Shown in pieces: positions 31,179 to 41,536 of a DNA stretch of 64,000 nt. The notes beneath the pieces were generated by a model that searched no databases, was not told the origin of the DNA, and worked only from the letters and a program-made list of their open reading frames with translations. A program made the position numbers and the translations under genes. Source of the DNA: Alphaproteobacteria bacterium (lineage in GTDB: Bacteria; Pseudomonadota; Alphaproteobacteria; Rhizobiales; Rhizobiaceae). The stretch lies in assembly GCA_024742485.1 (NCBI GenBank), contig JANSYK010000004.1:310001-374000 (forward strand), read 5' to 3'. Each line of letters starts with the position of its first letter. Positions within the stretch are counted from its first letter, which is position 1.

Positions 31179-32708
31179 TCAGGCATAGGACTTGGCGTAG
31201 GTGTCAATGGCAGCAGCAAGCTGCTTGGTGACTTCGTCGCTCAAAGCCTTCTCGGCCCGGATCGTTTCAAGGATTTCCTTGCCATCGGTGCGCATATGCG
31301 CCAGCAGTCCTTCTTCGAACTTGCCAACCTCATTGACCGGCAGATCATCAAGATATCCGTTCACCCCGGAATAGATGACCACCACCTGTTCTTCAGTCTT
31401 GAGCGGAGAGAACTGGGGCTGCTTCAGCAACTCGGTCAGTCGCGAACCACGATTGAGAAGACGCTGGGTCGAAGCATCCAGGTCGGAACCGAACTGCGCG
31501 AACGCTGCCATTTCACGATACTGGGCCAATTCGCCCTTGATCGATCCGGCCACCTGCTTCATCGCCTTGATCTGGGCGGCGGAGCCGACCCGCGAAACCG
31601 ACAGGCCGACATTCACCGCCGGACGGATACCCTGATAGAACAGGTCCGTTTCCAGGAAGATCTGACCGTCGGTGATCGAAATCACATTGGTCGGAATAAA
31701 GGCGGAAACGTCGTTGCCCTGAGTTTCAATGACCGGCAGGGCCGTCAGGGAGCCGGAACCATTGTCGTCATTGAGTTTGGCCGCACGCTCGAGAAGGCGC
31801 GAATGCAGGTAGAAGACATCGCCGGGATAAGCTTCGCGGCCGGGTGGGCGACGCAGCAGCAGGGACATCTGGCGATAGGACACGGCCTGTTTTGACAGAT
31901 CGTCATAGCCGATCAGTGCGTGCATGCCGTTGTCACGGAAATACTCGCCAATGGCACATCCGGCAAACGGCGCCAGAAACTGCATCGGAGCCGGGTCAGA
32001 AGCCGTTGCCGCGATGATGATGGAATATTCAAGCGCGCCGCGCTCCTCCAGGACCTTGGCGAACTGGGCAACCGTCGAGCGCTTCTGGCCAACCGCGACA
32101 TAAACGCAGTAGAGCTTTTCGCTTTCCGGTCCGCTTTCATGAATCGGCTTCTGGTTGAGAATCGTATCCAGAATGATCGCCGTCTTGCCGGTCTGGCGGT
32201 CGCCAATGACCAGCTCGCGCTGGCCGCGGCCGATCGGGATCAGGGCATCGATGGCCTTCAGGCCGGTCGACATCGGCTCATGCACGGATCGGCGCGGAAT
32301 GATGCCTGGCGCTTTGACGTCGACACGTGCCCGCTCCTTGGCATTGATCGGGCCCTTGCCGTCGATGGGGTTGCCGAGCGCATCGACGACACGTCCCAGC
32401 AGTTCCTTGCCGACAGGCACGTCAACAATGGCGCCGGTCCGCTTGACCGTATCGCCTTCCTTGATGTCCCGGTCGGAGCCGAACAGCACGACGCCGACAT
32501 TATCGGCTTCCAGGTTCAGTGCCATGCCCCGAATTCCACCGGGGAATTCGACCATTTCACCGGCCTGTACATTGTCGAGGCCATAGACACGGGCAATACC
32601 GTCACCGACGGACAACACCTGTCCGACTTCGGAGACTTCCGCCTCCTGGCCGAAATTTTTAATCTGATCTTTGAGTATTGCGGAGATTTCCGCGGCGCGG
32701 ATGTCCAT
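31179..32708 (-). CDS. atpA: ATP synthase F1 subunit alpha
   Basis: This 509-residue non-catalytic nucleotide-binding subunit has Walker A GDRQTGKT and the ATP-synthase signature [17 protein letters not shown]. The start overlaps the atpH stop by one base. Full length for the family. Confidence 0.98.
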   Translation of the reverse strand: MDIRAAEISAILKDQIKNFGQEAEVSEVGQVLSVGDGIARVYGLDNVQAGEMVEFPGGIRGMALNLEADNVGVVLFGSDRDIKEGDTVKRTGAIVDVPVGKELLGRVVDALGNPIDGKGPINAKERARVDVKAPGIIPRRSVHEPMSTGLKAIDALIPIGRGQRELVIGDRQTGKTAIILDTILNQKPIHESGPESEKLYCVYVAVGQKRSTVAQFAKVLEERGALEYSIIIAATASDPAPMQFLAPFAGCAIGEYFRDNGMHALIGYDDLSKQAVSYRQMSLLLRRPPGREAYPGDVFYLHSRLLERAAKLNDDNGSGSLTALPVIETQGNDVSAFIPTNVISITDGQIFLETDLFYQGIRPAVNVGLSVSRVGSAAQIKAMKQVAGSIKGELAQYREMAAFAQFGSDLDASTQRLLNRGSRLTELLKQPQFSPLKTEEQVVVIYSGVNGYLDDLPVNEVGKFEEGLLAHMRTDGKEILETIRAEKALSDEVTKQLAAAIDTYAKSYA

Positions 32709-33274
32709 CAGCCGACCTCTTTCAGTGCAAGCTTAAGGGTAGAGAGTTTTGAGCGAAGGGATGTGTCAATCTGACGCGATCCGACCTTGACGATCAGACC
32801 ACCCATAAGTGACGGGTCGACGGTGACATGAATTGCCACGTCTTTGCCGGTGACGCTTTTCAGCGCCGCCTTCAATTCTGTTTCCTGTTCGGCGTTCAGC
32901 GCATGGGCCGATGTCACCTCGGCCGACACTTCACCACGGTGCCTTGCGTCGAAGACGCGGTAGGCCCGTATGATGCCCGGCACGGCAAACAGGCGGCGGT
33001 TGCCCGCAACGACACGCAGGAAATTACCGACGAGCCCCTTGAATCCGGCCTTGTCGGCGATCGCGCTGATGGCCTTGAGCTGGTCTTCGGCGGAAAACAC
33101 CGGGCTGGTGATGAGCCGTCTGAAGTCTTCACTTTCCGAAATCAGGGTCTCAAGGCGGGTCAGTTCGGCGCCAATGGCGTCCGTTGAATTGGCCTCCAGC
33201 GCCAGATCGAACAGCGATGACGCATATCGTTCTGCAACACCGGATATGAGCGAAGATGTGTCTGCCACGGGCAC
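32708..33274 (-). CDS. atpH: ATP synthase F1 subunit delta
   Basis: This peripheral-stalk subunit of 186-188 residues links F1 to the b subunits. It has [14 protein letters not shown] and the C-terminal segment [20 protein letters not shown], the standard delta signature. No ATG is available at the start: GTG at 33274 or GTG at 33268 are both possible. Rhizobiales keep the F0 genes elsewhere, consistent with this F1-only cluster. Confidence 0.97.
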   Translation of the reverse strand: MPVADTSSLISGVAERYASSLFDLALEANSTDAIGAELTRLETLISESEDFRRLITSPVFSAEDQLKAISAIADKAGFKGLVGNFLRVVAGNRRLFAVPGIIRAYRVFDARHRGEVSAEVTSAHALNAEQETELKAALKSVTGKDVAIHVTVDPSLMGGLIVKVGSRQIDTSLRSKLSTLKLALKEVG

Positions 33275-33763
33275 ATGTTTCTCTGGGCTGAACCCAAGGA
33301 TTCGGTGTCAGAGCTGACTAACTCTGCAAACCCTTGAATTTATTTCGATTTTTCTCAGACAAGCGACGTATGGATAAACCCCTCATCCGAATTTCGTGGT
33401 TCGTCTAGCACACGTCCGTGGGACTCGCAACACACCGGGCTCACCCAATTGACCGAGTCTTGCATTATCACCACGGAATCACAAGAAATCGCATTGGCGC
33501 CGCTCCCCGCGTATCCGATCTGTCTGCCACGCAACCAGCAGCTGGTGGATACGGCGCGAATGAATTCACAACGCAATTGTCAATATTACACTCATATTTC
33601 CCTAGTTTAGGCAAATATACTTAGAAAATAGGCACGATTCTCAATATCGATCCGAAGCAATTCCATAGCACTCTTCTGTAGCGGCTGATCTGATACTCCC
33701 GGTCAGCTCATGAAAACTGCAGTCGACTGTTCATTCTTCAATGAACGGCAAGGAGAGTTCTTT
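33275..33763. other. Divergent intergenic region upstream of the atp operon and a lipoprotein gene
   Basis: About 490 bp without a supported gene. It must contain the atpHAGDC promoter on the minus strand and the lipoprotein promoter on the plus strand. Bases 33560-33660 are AT-rich. No clear consensus promoter or repeat was found. Confidence 0.5.
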
Positions 33764-34045
<282 letters not shown>

Positions 34046-34102
34046 AGCACTTCCGGCTTGAGTGAAATTGAACAATCCATCCCGCCAAGCAGGTGACAAG
34101 TC

Positions 34103-35422
34103 GTGAAACGCAGGACATTCTTCAAAATCGGGGCAGCCGCCTCGATTGCACTGAACCCGTCAGCGCTGCGTGGCGCATCGGCTGAAACCTGCTCCGCTTT
34201 GCCGGGCGATACCCCATCAGATGCAACCGCAAGCGGCGATGTCTTCATTCCAGGTTACTGGCCAGGAGCCGCACGCTATAAAGGCGGTGATGCCCTCGAT
34301 CATCCGCATTTGGCGCGCGCAGTGCCCAAAAGCTACAAGGGGCCGGTCCGGCTGCTGACCCGGCTGGGACTGGACGGGGATGTGGCCCAGGCGCTCTTCC
34401 CGGTCCATGGCCACAATGTCGAAGTCAGTCCCGATGGCAAGATCGGATTCTTCGGCAGCATGGAATACCGGTCCTATGTCTGCTTCGATCCGAAAACCCT
34501 CGACCTGATCACCCTCGGCAAACCCTACAGGAAAGACTGGGTCGGCGGTGGTCATGGTGTGTTCGTCAATCAGGGTGCTCATCTTGCGCTGACCGAGCGC
34601 GCGCCCAGGGTGGGATACCGTGGCAGCCCAGAGAAACACTTCGGCCGTGTCACGCTGCGCGAACCGGACACGCTCAAAATCATCGAAAGTCACTCCACCC
34701 ACGGCATTTCACCGCATGATGTCCGTCTGCTTGCCGATGGCAAACATCTGGCCATCGCCAATTACGGTTCGACCTATCCGCGGCGAAAACGGCAATATGG
34801 TGTGCCCCGCCATGTTGTCGAACCCTCGGTCACGGTCATCGACATCGATAGTGGCCGGCTAGCGGCCAAATATGCCAGCGGCTCAAGCAGCATGGAACTC
34901 AGGCATCTCTGCGCCCACGATTTCGACACCATATTCGCCATCCAGACGGTACTTGGTCTTGGTGAACAAGACGCGGCCTATCACCGTAGCGACCCGGCTG
35001 CCTACGCGCCGGATCTGACCACCCGCGAAACGGAATCTTACCTTCCCGCGCCGATCCTCAGGGTCGAACGCGCGTCGCAGAGCCTGCGGCCCCTTGGTTC
35101 GACCGAGATGCAAAAGCTGATGCGGCAGGGACTGAGCATTCACTATGAACCAACCCATCAGGAGATCATCGCCACCTTTCCCAGTACCCACGCCATCATG
35201 GTATTCGACGCCGCATCCGGCGACCTGAAACATCATATTGATGGTCGCACCATGGGCCTGGAATATCCCTGCGGCCTCGTCTTGCTGAAGGACCCGCGCT
35301 ACTATGTCGTCGCCGGCTACTGGAAGAACCTGTTCGTCTTCGAGCGCGGTTCACACAGGTTGATGCGTGAACTGTGTCACTACACAACGTTTTTCGGCCA
35401 CAGCCATATCACGGCGGCGTAG
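34103..35422 (+). CDS. Tat-exported DUF1513 family protein
   Basis: This 439-residue protein starts at a GTG with the Tat-like signal VKRRTFFKIGAAASIALN. The mature part reads as a beta-propeller: HGHNVEVSPDGKIGFFGSME near the start of the propeller, HGISPHDVRLLADGKHLAIA in the middle, and a later SMELRHLCAH segment. DUF1513 proteins are often linked to iron or imelysin loci, but no such gene is present here. Function unknown. Confidence 0.8.
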   Translation: MKRRTFFKIGAAASIALNPSALRGASAETCSALPGDTPSDATASGDVFIPGYWPGAARYKGGDALDHPHLARAVPKSYKGPVRLLTRLGLDGDVAQALFPVHGHNVEVSPDGKIGFFGSMEYRSYVCFDPKTLDLITLGKPYRKDWVGGGHGVFVNQGAHLALTERAPRVGYRGSPEKHFGRVTLREPDTLKIIESHSTHGISPHDVRLLADGKHLAIANYGSTYPRRKRQYGVPRHVVEPSVTVIDIDSGRLAAKYASGSSSMELRHLCAHDFDTIFAIQTVLGLGEQDAAYHRSDPAAYAPDLTTRETESYLPAPILRVERASQSLRPLGSTEMQKLMRQGLSIHYEPTHQEIIATFPSTHAIMVFDAASGDLKHHIDGRTMGLEYPCGLVLLKDPRYYVVAGYWKNLFVFERGSHRLMRELCHYTTFFGHSHITAA

Positions 35423-35481
35423 CCGTAAACCGCCAGCATCTGTTGGCAAACGCAAAGCCCTCTCCGGAATGGCTAATCCGG

Positions 35482-35871
35482 TCACACGAACCCGAAGACA
35501 TAGCCAAGAGGCAGCGCGGCGAGCACCGCCTCGATCAGTACGGAAATCCAGTTGAACCGGGAACCGCCGCGGTCGAACAGCATGGATGTCAACCGGCCGA
35601 GCGCGGTGAAAGCCCATCCAAGTCCAAGCACCAGATAGAGCAGAGGTTGCGCCAGGATCAGGCAGGATACGCCACTGGCCAGATAAAAGCCCGCCATCGT
35701 CCCGCGGCCTTCGGCAATCGCGTCCGGATGTTCGGGCATCGTCTGCAACCGCAATATTCGAAAGGACAGGCGGGGCATGAAATAGAGCAGCAGACCGAAG
35801 CCGACCGTGATCACCGCCACCAGAAAAGCCATCCATTCGCCCGTCGAACCGGGCCAGTAAAATTCAATCAC
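35482..35871 (-). CDS. Small membrane protein, DUF4345-like
   Basis: This 129-residue protein has four hydrophobic segments: near residues 12-32, 58-78, 80-98 and 105-125. The pattern GRGTMAGFYLASG and FTALGRLTSMLFDRG is reminiscent of DUF4345 proteins, whose function is unknown. It lies 29 bp downstream of the priA stop region and is convergent with the DUF1513 gene. Confidence 0.6.
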   Translation of the reverse strand: MIEFYWPGSTGEWMAFLVAVITVGFGLLLYFMPRLSFRILRLQTMPEHPDAIAEGRGTMAGFYLASGVSCLILAQPLLYLVLGLGWAFTALGRLTSMLFDRGGSRFNWISVLIEAVLAALPLGYVFGFV

Positions 35872-35900
35872 GCTTCATCACCCCCTGAAAACCCGTCTGC

Positions 35901-38102
35901 CTACATGAAACTCTGTGGATCGATATCGATCTGTACACGGACCGATCCCCGCTGCTTCGGACCGTTTTCGATCATCTTTGCGACAAAACTCTGAATGTCG
36001 GACTGTTTCTTGCCATGCGCCAGCAAGCGAAACCGGTGGCGGCCGCGAATGAGCGACAATGGCGCCTCGGCCGGCCCGAGAACCGCAATGTCGCGGGTGC
36101 GCGGAGCTGCCTGGCGTAAACCGCGTGCGTGATTTTCTGCCGTTGCCCGCTCATTGGCAGAAATGATCAGCGCCGCCAAACGGCCGAAAGGCGGCAGGCT
36201 GGCCCGCTCACGCTCGTCGATCTCGCGTTCGTAAAAGGCCTCACGGTCGCCGGAAACGATGGCCTGCATGACCGGATGCATCGGCTGATAGGTCTGCAGC
36301 AGGCCGCGGCTGTGGCGTCCGGTGCGCCCGGCCCGGCCAGTCACCTGCGACAGCAACTGAAACGTCCGCTCGGCCGCCCGTGGATCACCGCTGCTCAGGC
36401 CGAGATCCGCATCGACGATGCCGACCAGCGTCATCAACGGGAAATTGTGCCCCTTTGCGACAAGTTGCGTGCCGACAACAATATCGGCCTCGCCCTTGGC
36501 GATGGCTTCAAGCTCGAGGCGCAACCGCCTTACGCCACCCATCATGTCGGATGACAGGACGATGGTCCTGGCGTCCGGAAAATGCCGGTCCACCTCTTCG
36601 GCAATGCGTTCGACCCCCGGACCGCAGGCCACGAGATGATCCAGCGTGCCGCATTCCGGACAGGCCTCGGGCGTTTTTTCCGTCCGACCGCAATGGTGAC
36701 ACTGCAATTGGCCGCGAAACCGATGCTCGACCAGCCAGGCCGAACAATCGGGACACTCGAACCGGTGACCGCACACCCGGCACAGGGTCAGCGGCGCATA
36801 ACCCCGCCGGTTGAGGAACAGCAGCGCCTGCTCCTCCCTCTCAATCGTCTTGCCGATCTCCGACAACAGCACAGGCGACAGAAATCCGCCCCTGGCCGGC
36901 GGCGCGCGGCGCATGTCGATCAGGCCGAGATCCGGCATTGCCGCGCCGCCGAACCGTTCCGGCAGATGAATGCCCTGATATTTCCCGGCATCCGCATTGA
37001 CCCGGCTCTCCACCGAGGGCGTGGCCGAGGCAAGCACCACGGGAAACGACCCCAGATGGCCGCGAACCACCGCCATGTCCCTCGCATTGTAGAACACCCG
37101 GTCTTCTTGCTTGTAGGCCGCGTCATGCTCCTCGTCGACCACGATCAGCCCGAGATCGCAAAAGGGCAGGAACAGCGACGAACGAGCCCCTGCGACCACC
37201 CGGATATTGCCATTGGTGGTCTGCCGCCAGACCTTTTCGCGCATGCGCGGCGGAACGTCCGAATGCCATTCGGCCGGGCGGCAGCCGAACCGGTCTTCAA
37301 ACCGTTCCAGAAAGGCCGATGTCAGCGCGATTTCGGGCAACAGGATCAGCACCTGCCTGCCGCGCCGGATCGCCTCCGCGACCGCTTCGAAATAGACCTC
37401 CGTCTTGCCCGATCCAGTGACACCATCGACAAGACTGACCGATGAACCGTCGGCGCCCAATTGCGCGACCAGCTGTTGCGCGGCCTGCTTCTGCTCATCG
37501 CTCAGATCCGTTTGACCGTATTCGGGATCGGGTGGCGGTACCACCGGGCGCGGCGGAATGAGCACGGTTTCAAAAATGTCCTGCCGGATGAGACCGTCGA
37601 CGACACTCATCGACACGCCGGCCGCATGGGCCAGCCCGCTGCGCGACCAGCTCATCCCGTCCTCAGCCATTTCGATGACCCGCGACCGCGCGGCCGTCAT
37701 CCGTTCCGGGCGCCGGTCACCAAGCCTCAGACCCTGTGTTGGTGGCTCGGGATCGAAGGCCGCCGGAACCCTCAGGACCATACGGGCCACCATGCCCGGA
37801 GGCGATAACGTATAGCCGGCTACCCAATCCACGAACCGGCGCATGTCGGGCGTGATCGGCGGACAGTCGAATACCTCGGTGATCGGCCGCAGCTTGCCGG
37901 GATCGACGCTGTCCGTTTCTCCGTCCCAGACCACACCCGCCACCTGTCGCGGCCCAAGCGGAACCTGGACGATCGAGCCCGGCTGCACATCCATGTCATC
38001 GGGCACGGCATAGGAATAGGGCCGCGAGGCCGGCATTGGAACCAGCACAGGCACGGTTCGGCTCTGTAATTCGGCCAGGGACAATTGCAGCGAATCTGTC
38101 AT
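35901..38102 (-). CDS. priA: Primosomal helicase PriA (replication restart)
   Basis: This 733-residue SF2 helicase reloads replisomes at stalled forks. The N-terminal 3-prime DNA-binding domain opens with VPVLVPMPASRPYSYAVPDD. Walker A is GVTGSGKTEVY, Walker B is DEEHDAAYKQ, and four Cys pairs of the zinc insert lie around CRVCGHRFECPDCS and CHHCGRTEKTPEACPECG. Motif VI includes QVTGRAGRTGRHSRG. It lies divergent from fsa with 81 bp between, as in many Rhizobiales. Confidence 0.97.
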   Translation of the reverse strand: MTDSLQLSLAELQSRTVPVLVPMPASRPYSYAVPDDMDVQPGSIVQVPLGPRQVAGVVWDGETDSVDPGKLRPITEVFDCPPITPDMRRFVDWVAGYTLSPPGMVARMVLRVPAAFDPEPPTQGLRLGDRRPERMTAARSRVIEMAEDGMSWSRSGLAHAAGVSMSVVDGLIRQDIFETVLIPPRPVVPPPDPEYGQTDLSDEQKQAAQQLVAQLGADGSSVSLVDGVTGSGKTEVYFEAVAEAIRRGRQVLILLPEIALTSAFLERFEDRFGCRPAEWHSDVPPRMREKVWRQTTNGNIRVVAGARSSLFLPFCDLGLIVVDEEHDAAYKQEDRVFYNARDMAVVRGHLGSFPVVLASATPSVESRVNADAGKYQGIHLPERFGGAAMPDLGLIDMRRAPPARGGFLSPVLLSEIGKTIEREEQALLFLNRRGYAPLTLCRVCGHRFECPDCSAWLVEHRFRGQLQCHHCGRTEKTPEACPECGTLDHLVACGPGVERIAEEVDRHFPDARTIVLSSDMMGGVRRLRLELEAIAKGEADIVVGTQLVAKGHNFPLMTLVGIVDADLGLSSGDPRAAERTFQLLSQVTGRAGRTGRHSRGLLQTYQPMHPVMQAIVSGDREAFYEREIDERERASLPPFGRLAALIISANERATAENHARGLRQAAPRTRDIAVLGPAEAPLSLIRGRHRFRLLAHGKKQSDIQSFVAKMIENGPKQRGSVRVQIDIDPQSFM

Positions 38103-38183
38103 CTTGAGGGTGACCTTGCCCCGCGTTTGCCTTAAAGGAAAGCCGCAACAACTCCCAAACGCAAAGACGAGGCCAGGAAATCA

Positions 38184-38837
38184 ATGAAATTTTTTGTCGA
38201 TACGGCAGATGTGGATGAAATTCGCGAACTCAACGAGATGGGTCTTCTCGACGGTGTGACAACCAATCCTTCGCTGATCATGAAAGCCGGCCGGGATATC
38301 ATGGAAGTGACGAAGGAAATCTGCGCCATCGTCGATGGTCCGGTTTCGGCCGAAGTCACGGCCACGGACTATGACGGCATGATGAGCCAGGCCGCAGTGC
38401 TGGCCGGCATTGCGAACAATATCTGCATCAAGCTGCCGTTGACGATGGATGGCCTGAAGGCCTGCAAGGCGCTGACCTCGGACGGGCACAAGACCAATGT
38501 GACTCTCTGTTTCTCGGCCAATCAGGCACTGCTCGCGGCCAAGGCCGGCGCGACCTTCATTTCGCCCTTCATCGGCCGCATCGACGACATGGCCGTGGAT
38601 GGCATGGAACTGATCGCCGAGATCCGCAAGATCTATGACAATTACGGATTTACCACCGAAATTCTCGCGGCCTCCATCCGCAGCGTCAATCATGTCAAGG
38701 ACGCGGCCCTGATCGGCGCCGATGTGGCCACCGTCCCGCCGGCGACCCTGAAAGCCCTGGTCAAGCACCCACTGACCGACAAGGGCCTGGATGCTTTTCT
38801 GGCGGATTGGGCCAAAACGGGACAAGAGATCGGATAA
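38184..38837 (+). CDS. fsa: Transaldolase-like protein (fructose-6-phosphate aldolase / TalC type)
   Basis: This 217-residue short transaldolase-family enzyme has the Schiff-base Lys at K83 in [12 protein letters not shown]. Other class I aldolase motifs are [17 protein letters not shown] and GVTTNPSLI. The short type includes both F6P aldolases and true transaldolases (TalC), which cannot be separated by eye. SD AGGCCAGGAA precedes the ATG. Confidence 0.93.
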   Translation: MKFFVDTADVDEIRELNEMGLLDGVTTNPSLIMKAGRDIMEVTKEICAIVDGPVSAEVTATDYDGMMSQAAVLAGIANNICIKLPLTMDGLKACKALTSDGHKTNVTLCFSANQALLAAKAGATFISPFIGRIDDMAVDGMELIAEIRKIYDNYGFTTEILAASIRSVNHVKDAALIGADVATVPPATLKALVKHPLTDKGLDAFLADWAKTGQEIG

Positions 38838-38882
38838 CACCGGGTCGGCCGGTCAAATGGTTCAATAGGATCGCCCGATGCT

Positions 38883-39857
38883 CTAAACGCCCCGTCGATC
38901 CGCATTGAGAAGCAGGCGGACAAGCGCCGGCTGCGCCCGAACGCCTGTTTTGTCGTAGATGCGCTGCAGGTGTGTCTTCGCCGTGTTCGGACTGATTTCG
39001 AGCGCACCGGCGGCGCTGGAAAGATCGCGGCCCTCAACCAGATGCCGGACCAACCTCTCCTGGGCATCGGACAGACCATAGACCCGTGCCGCGCTGTTTA
39101 GTTGCCGTTCAAGCCGATCGGAATCGTCGAATGTGATCAGGAGCTTTCCGTCCCGCAATATTGCCCAGCATATCTGGGTAAGACCCGCATCGTCCTGCCC
39201 GAGCGAGAGGGCGCGGGTGACGGCATCCTCTCCGACACAGGGAGTATGCCGGTCACGGATTTCCGCCATCCATGCCACGGCCGATTGGAGTTCGTTCCTT
39301 GCGTCCGGATCCCTCGCTCGAAGATGATTTCCGTGCAGACCGAGCAGGGGATGGTGCGGCAGGCGTTCCTTCGCTGCTTCATTCATCCAGACAAGGCGCA
39401 AGGACGCGTCCACCTCGACCAGCGGAGCGCGCACATGATCGGTTCTCAACTGGGTTCCGACAATGCAGGCCAGCTTCCACGACCCATCGACTTTCTGAAG
39501 TATCTTCAGCTCGTGATAATGCCCCGCCATTTCGCTCAGGACACCGGACATGTCACCGATTTGGTCATAGGTGACCCACGCCATTTCGGGACTGATGACC
39601 AGGTTCAGGTTCTCGCGCCTGATCGCTTCGGGCGGCAACCACTCCGTGTTCTTGCTCAGCATCCGGCGCATCTGGGCTCGGATTTCCGGTCCCTGAATGA
39701 TGGATATGCCGGTCCCCGCATGGGCATGGATACGCCGGATTTCCGGACCATCGTGCCAGCATTTCTCCCACGCATCATAATCCCGCCGAAGATAGGCGCG
39801 CGTTTCCGCATCAATGACAGCCAGAATGGCGGCGCGGTCGTCTTCGGTTTCACTCAT
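38883..39857 (-). CDS. LuxR-type regulator with SnoaL-like sensor domain
   Basis: This 324-residue regulator has three regions. Residues about 8-132 have an NTF2/SnoaL-like fold pattern (RRDYDAWEKCWHDGPEIRRI, and later MAWVTYDQIGD). Residues about 145-240 resemble a PAS-type domain (LVEVDASLRLVWMNEAAKERL). Residues about 262-318 are a LuxR helix-turn-helix with ERLVRHLVEGRDLSSAAGAL and TAKTHLQRIY. SnoaL-like domains can bind hydrophobic ligands, so a small-molecule sensor is inferred. The start at 39857 overlaps a small upstream gene by four bases (ATGA). Confidence 0.82.
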   Translation of the reverse strand: MSETEDDRAAILAVIDAETRAYLRRDYDAWEKCWHDGPEIRRIHAHAGTGISIIQGPEIRAQMRRMLSKNTEWLPPEAIRRENLNLVISPEMAWVTYDQIGDMSGVLSEMAGHYHELKILQKVDGSWKLACIVGTQLRTDHVRAPLVEVDASLRLVWMNEAAKERLPHHPLLGLHGNHLRARDPDARNELQSAVAWMAEIRDRHTPCVGEDAVTRALSLGQDDAGLTQICWAILRDGKLLITFDDSDRLERQLNSAARVYGLSDAQERLVRHLVEGRDLSSAAGALEISPNTAKTHLQRIYDKTGVRAQPALVRLLLNADRRGV

Positions 39858-40078
39858 CCTGTGGTCACCTTCAGCTTTCCCACCCGTTCCTGTGGCCACC
39901 GGCCGATTGTTCGGATGGCCCGCAGCAGACGGGCGGCCCGGGACAGAACCTTGTGAGGGGCACGAGCGAGCCGGGTCATGTCGACGGCCGCGTCATAATA
40001 GTCGTCTTCTTTCCCAGGGTCGAACGCAATGGTTTGGTGCTCGGTCAGTTTGACGAATGTCAGCGCTTGCAGATCCAT
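39854..40078 (-). CDS. Small protein translationally coupled to the LuxR regulator
   Basis: This 74-residue protein begins MDLQALTFVKLTEHQTIAFD and is basic in its second half (LLRAIRTIGRWPQERVGK). A clear AGGAGA lies six bases before the ATG. No family is recognised. The four-base overlap with the regulator suggests one operon and possibly a partner role. Confidence 0.55.
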   Translation of the reverse strand: MDLQALTFVKLTEHQTIAFDPGKEDDYYDAAVDMTRLARAPHKVLSRAARLLRAIRTIGRWPQERVGKLKVTTG

Positions 40079-40336
40079 GTCTGTTCTCCTGTCGTTCGGT
40101 GATGCGGATTGACCAACAGGATAGATCTCGCCAGGGAAACGGCTTGTCATACGAACGGGCGACAGCGGGATTTTTTTGAGCACCAATCGGGCAACCTATG
40201 TACTTCGGCTGATCCGGCGTGATGCCAACCGACGGTATCGCCTGCACCTCAACGCCCATGGTGTTCGGCGACCAAAACCGGATGTCATGTACATGTTTTC
40301 ATCCGGTTGAGCACAGATGCTCAAACGGGCTGACGT

Positions 40337-41476
40337 TCACACCGGATCTTCATCCCGCATCTCGCCGGTCAGCGTCATGCCCTCGATCCAGGTGGCGCCG
40401 TTCTTGCGGATGACGGTGCGTGCGCGCACGCCGCATCGCTGCGAAATCGCGTCGGCCAATGCCTGCGAATGGGTGACCACCCAGATCTGACTGTCGGCAG
40501 ATGCACTGGCGATCATGTCGGCAAGCGCCGGCAGCATGTCCGGATGCAGGCTGGCTTCCGGTTCGTTGAGCGCGATGAAACGGGGGCGACGATAGGAGAG
40601 CAGCGCCGCGGCCAGCGCCAGGAAGCGTATCTGACCGTCCGACAATTCGCGCGGCTGGAACACCCGGTTGGGAAACTCGGGCAGCACCAGACCGAACCGG
40701 GCATATTCCTCCGGTTCCGGCACTGAAAGGACCGCTCCGTCAAACGCATCGTGCACGGCCCGGTCAAGATCGACCGTGTCCTGCCGTGTATGGGCCAGCG
40801 TCGCAAACACCGCAGCGATATTGCCGCCATCCTCGTCGAGCATCGGTGCGGTGATGGCCAGGCAGGGATTACGCAGCGGCGAGCCCGCATCCGACCGAAA
40901 CCCGTGATAGAACCGCCACTGGCTGATGATATGGCGCAGCGTGCTGATTTCCGGATAGCGACCGGCGTCGCCCAGCATGAAGAGGGCCGTCTCGGAGGTC
41001 AGCGCCTGCTCGGGATAATCCGCCATCCGGCCGGTCTCGTCGCGCACCGAGATGTGACCACCCTTGCGGCGCATCATCACATGCGGCCGCCGGCCGGTAT
41101 CGACATGCATCTCTTCCTGTTTGATCTGCGCTTCGTGCGAGAACCCGGCCGCCGGAGGGGCAGGCCGAAACCCGGTCTCGATCCGGTACCGGTACACGAG
41201 GCCGGTTTCCTCGTCGACGATTTCCGCATCGAACACGATCCGCGCCTTTTTGTGTTTGGCAAATCCGCCGCTCCAGACCGAGGAATAGATCCCGCCTTCC
41301 TCCGCGATCGCCTGCGAAAAACGACCATCGGCCGCCGATTTGATCAATTGCAGCGCCCGGTAAAGGTTGGATTTACCCGCACCATTGGCACCGACGAAGA
41401 GATTGACGGAGCCCAGATCCATGCGGATCGAGCGAAGCGAGCGATAGTTTTCAGCCGTAATGGTGCGCAGATACAT
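40337..41476 (-). CDS. SMC/RecF-like AAA ATPase
   Basis: This 379-residue ABC-type ATPase has no membrane segments. Walker A is GANGAGKS near residue 30. The ABC signature region is ELSDGQIRFLALAAALL, Walker B is FIALNEPEASLHPDM, and the H-loop is WVVTHSQALADAI. No TOPRIM or nuclease domain follows, unlike OLD proteins. Homologues are annotated as AAA15/RecF-like and are often of unknown role. The ATG at 41476 is one codon after a GTG. No partner gene is adjacent, so a defence role is not supported. Confidence 0.85.
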   Translation of the reverse strand: MYLRTITAENYRSLRSIRMDLGSVNLFVGANGAGKSNLYRALQLIKSAADGRFSQAIAEEGGIYSSVWSGGFAKHKKARIVFDAEIVDEETGLVYRYRIETGFRPAPPAAGFSHEAQIKQEEMHVDTGRRPHVMMRRKGGHISVRDETGRMADYPEQALTSETALFMLGDAGRYPEISTLRHIISQWRFYHGFRSDAGSPLRNPCLAITAPMLDEDGGNIAAVFATLAHTRQDTVDLDRAVHDAFDGAVLSVPEPEEYARFGLVLPEFPNRVFQPRELSDGQIRFLALAAALLSYRRPRFIALNEPEASLHPDMLPALADMIASASADSQIWVVTHSQALADAISQRCGVRARTVIRKNGATWIEGMTLTGEMRDEDPV

Positions 41477-41536
41477 CACGCCGTGCCGCGGTGGAGCATT
41501 TGCCGCGTCAAGGGCAAACGATGGGTCGGGCCGCGT

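Noticed and set aside
36582-37445. 287-codon plus-strand ORF inside priA
   Set aside because: It is antisense to conserved helicase motifs and has a shadow composition typical of high-GC genes.
40337-41476. Possible defence ATPase (OLD/Gabija-like)
   Set aside because: No nuclease domain or partner helicase gene is present, and the neighbours are ordinary chromosomal genes.
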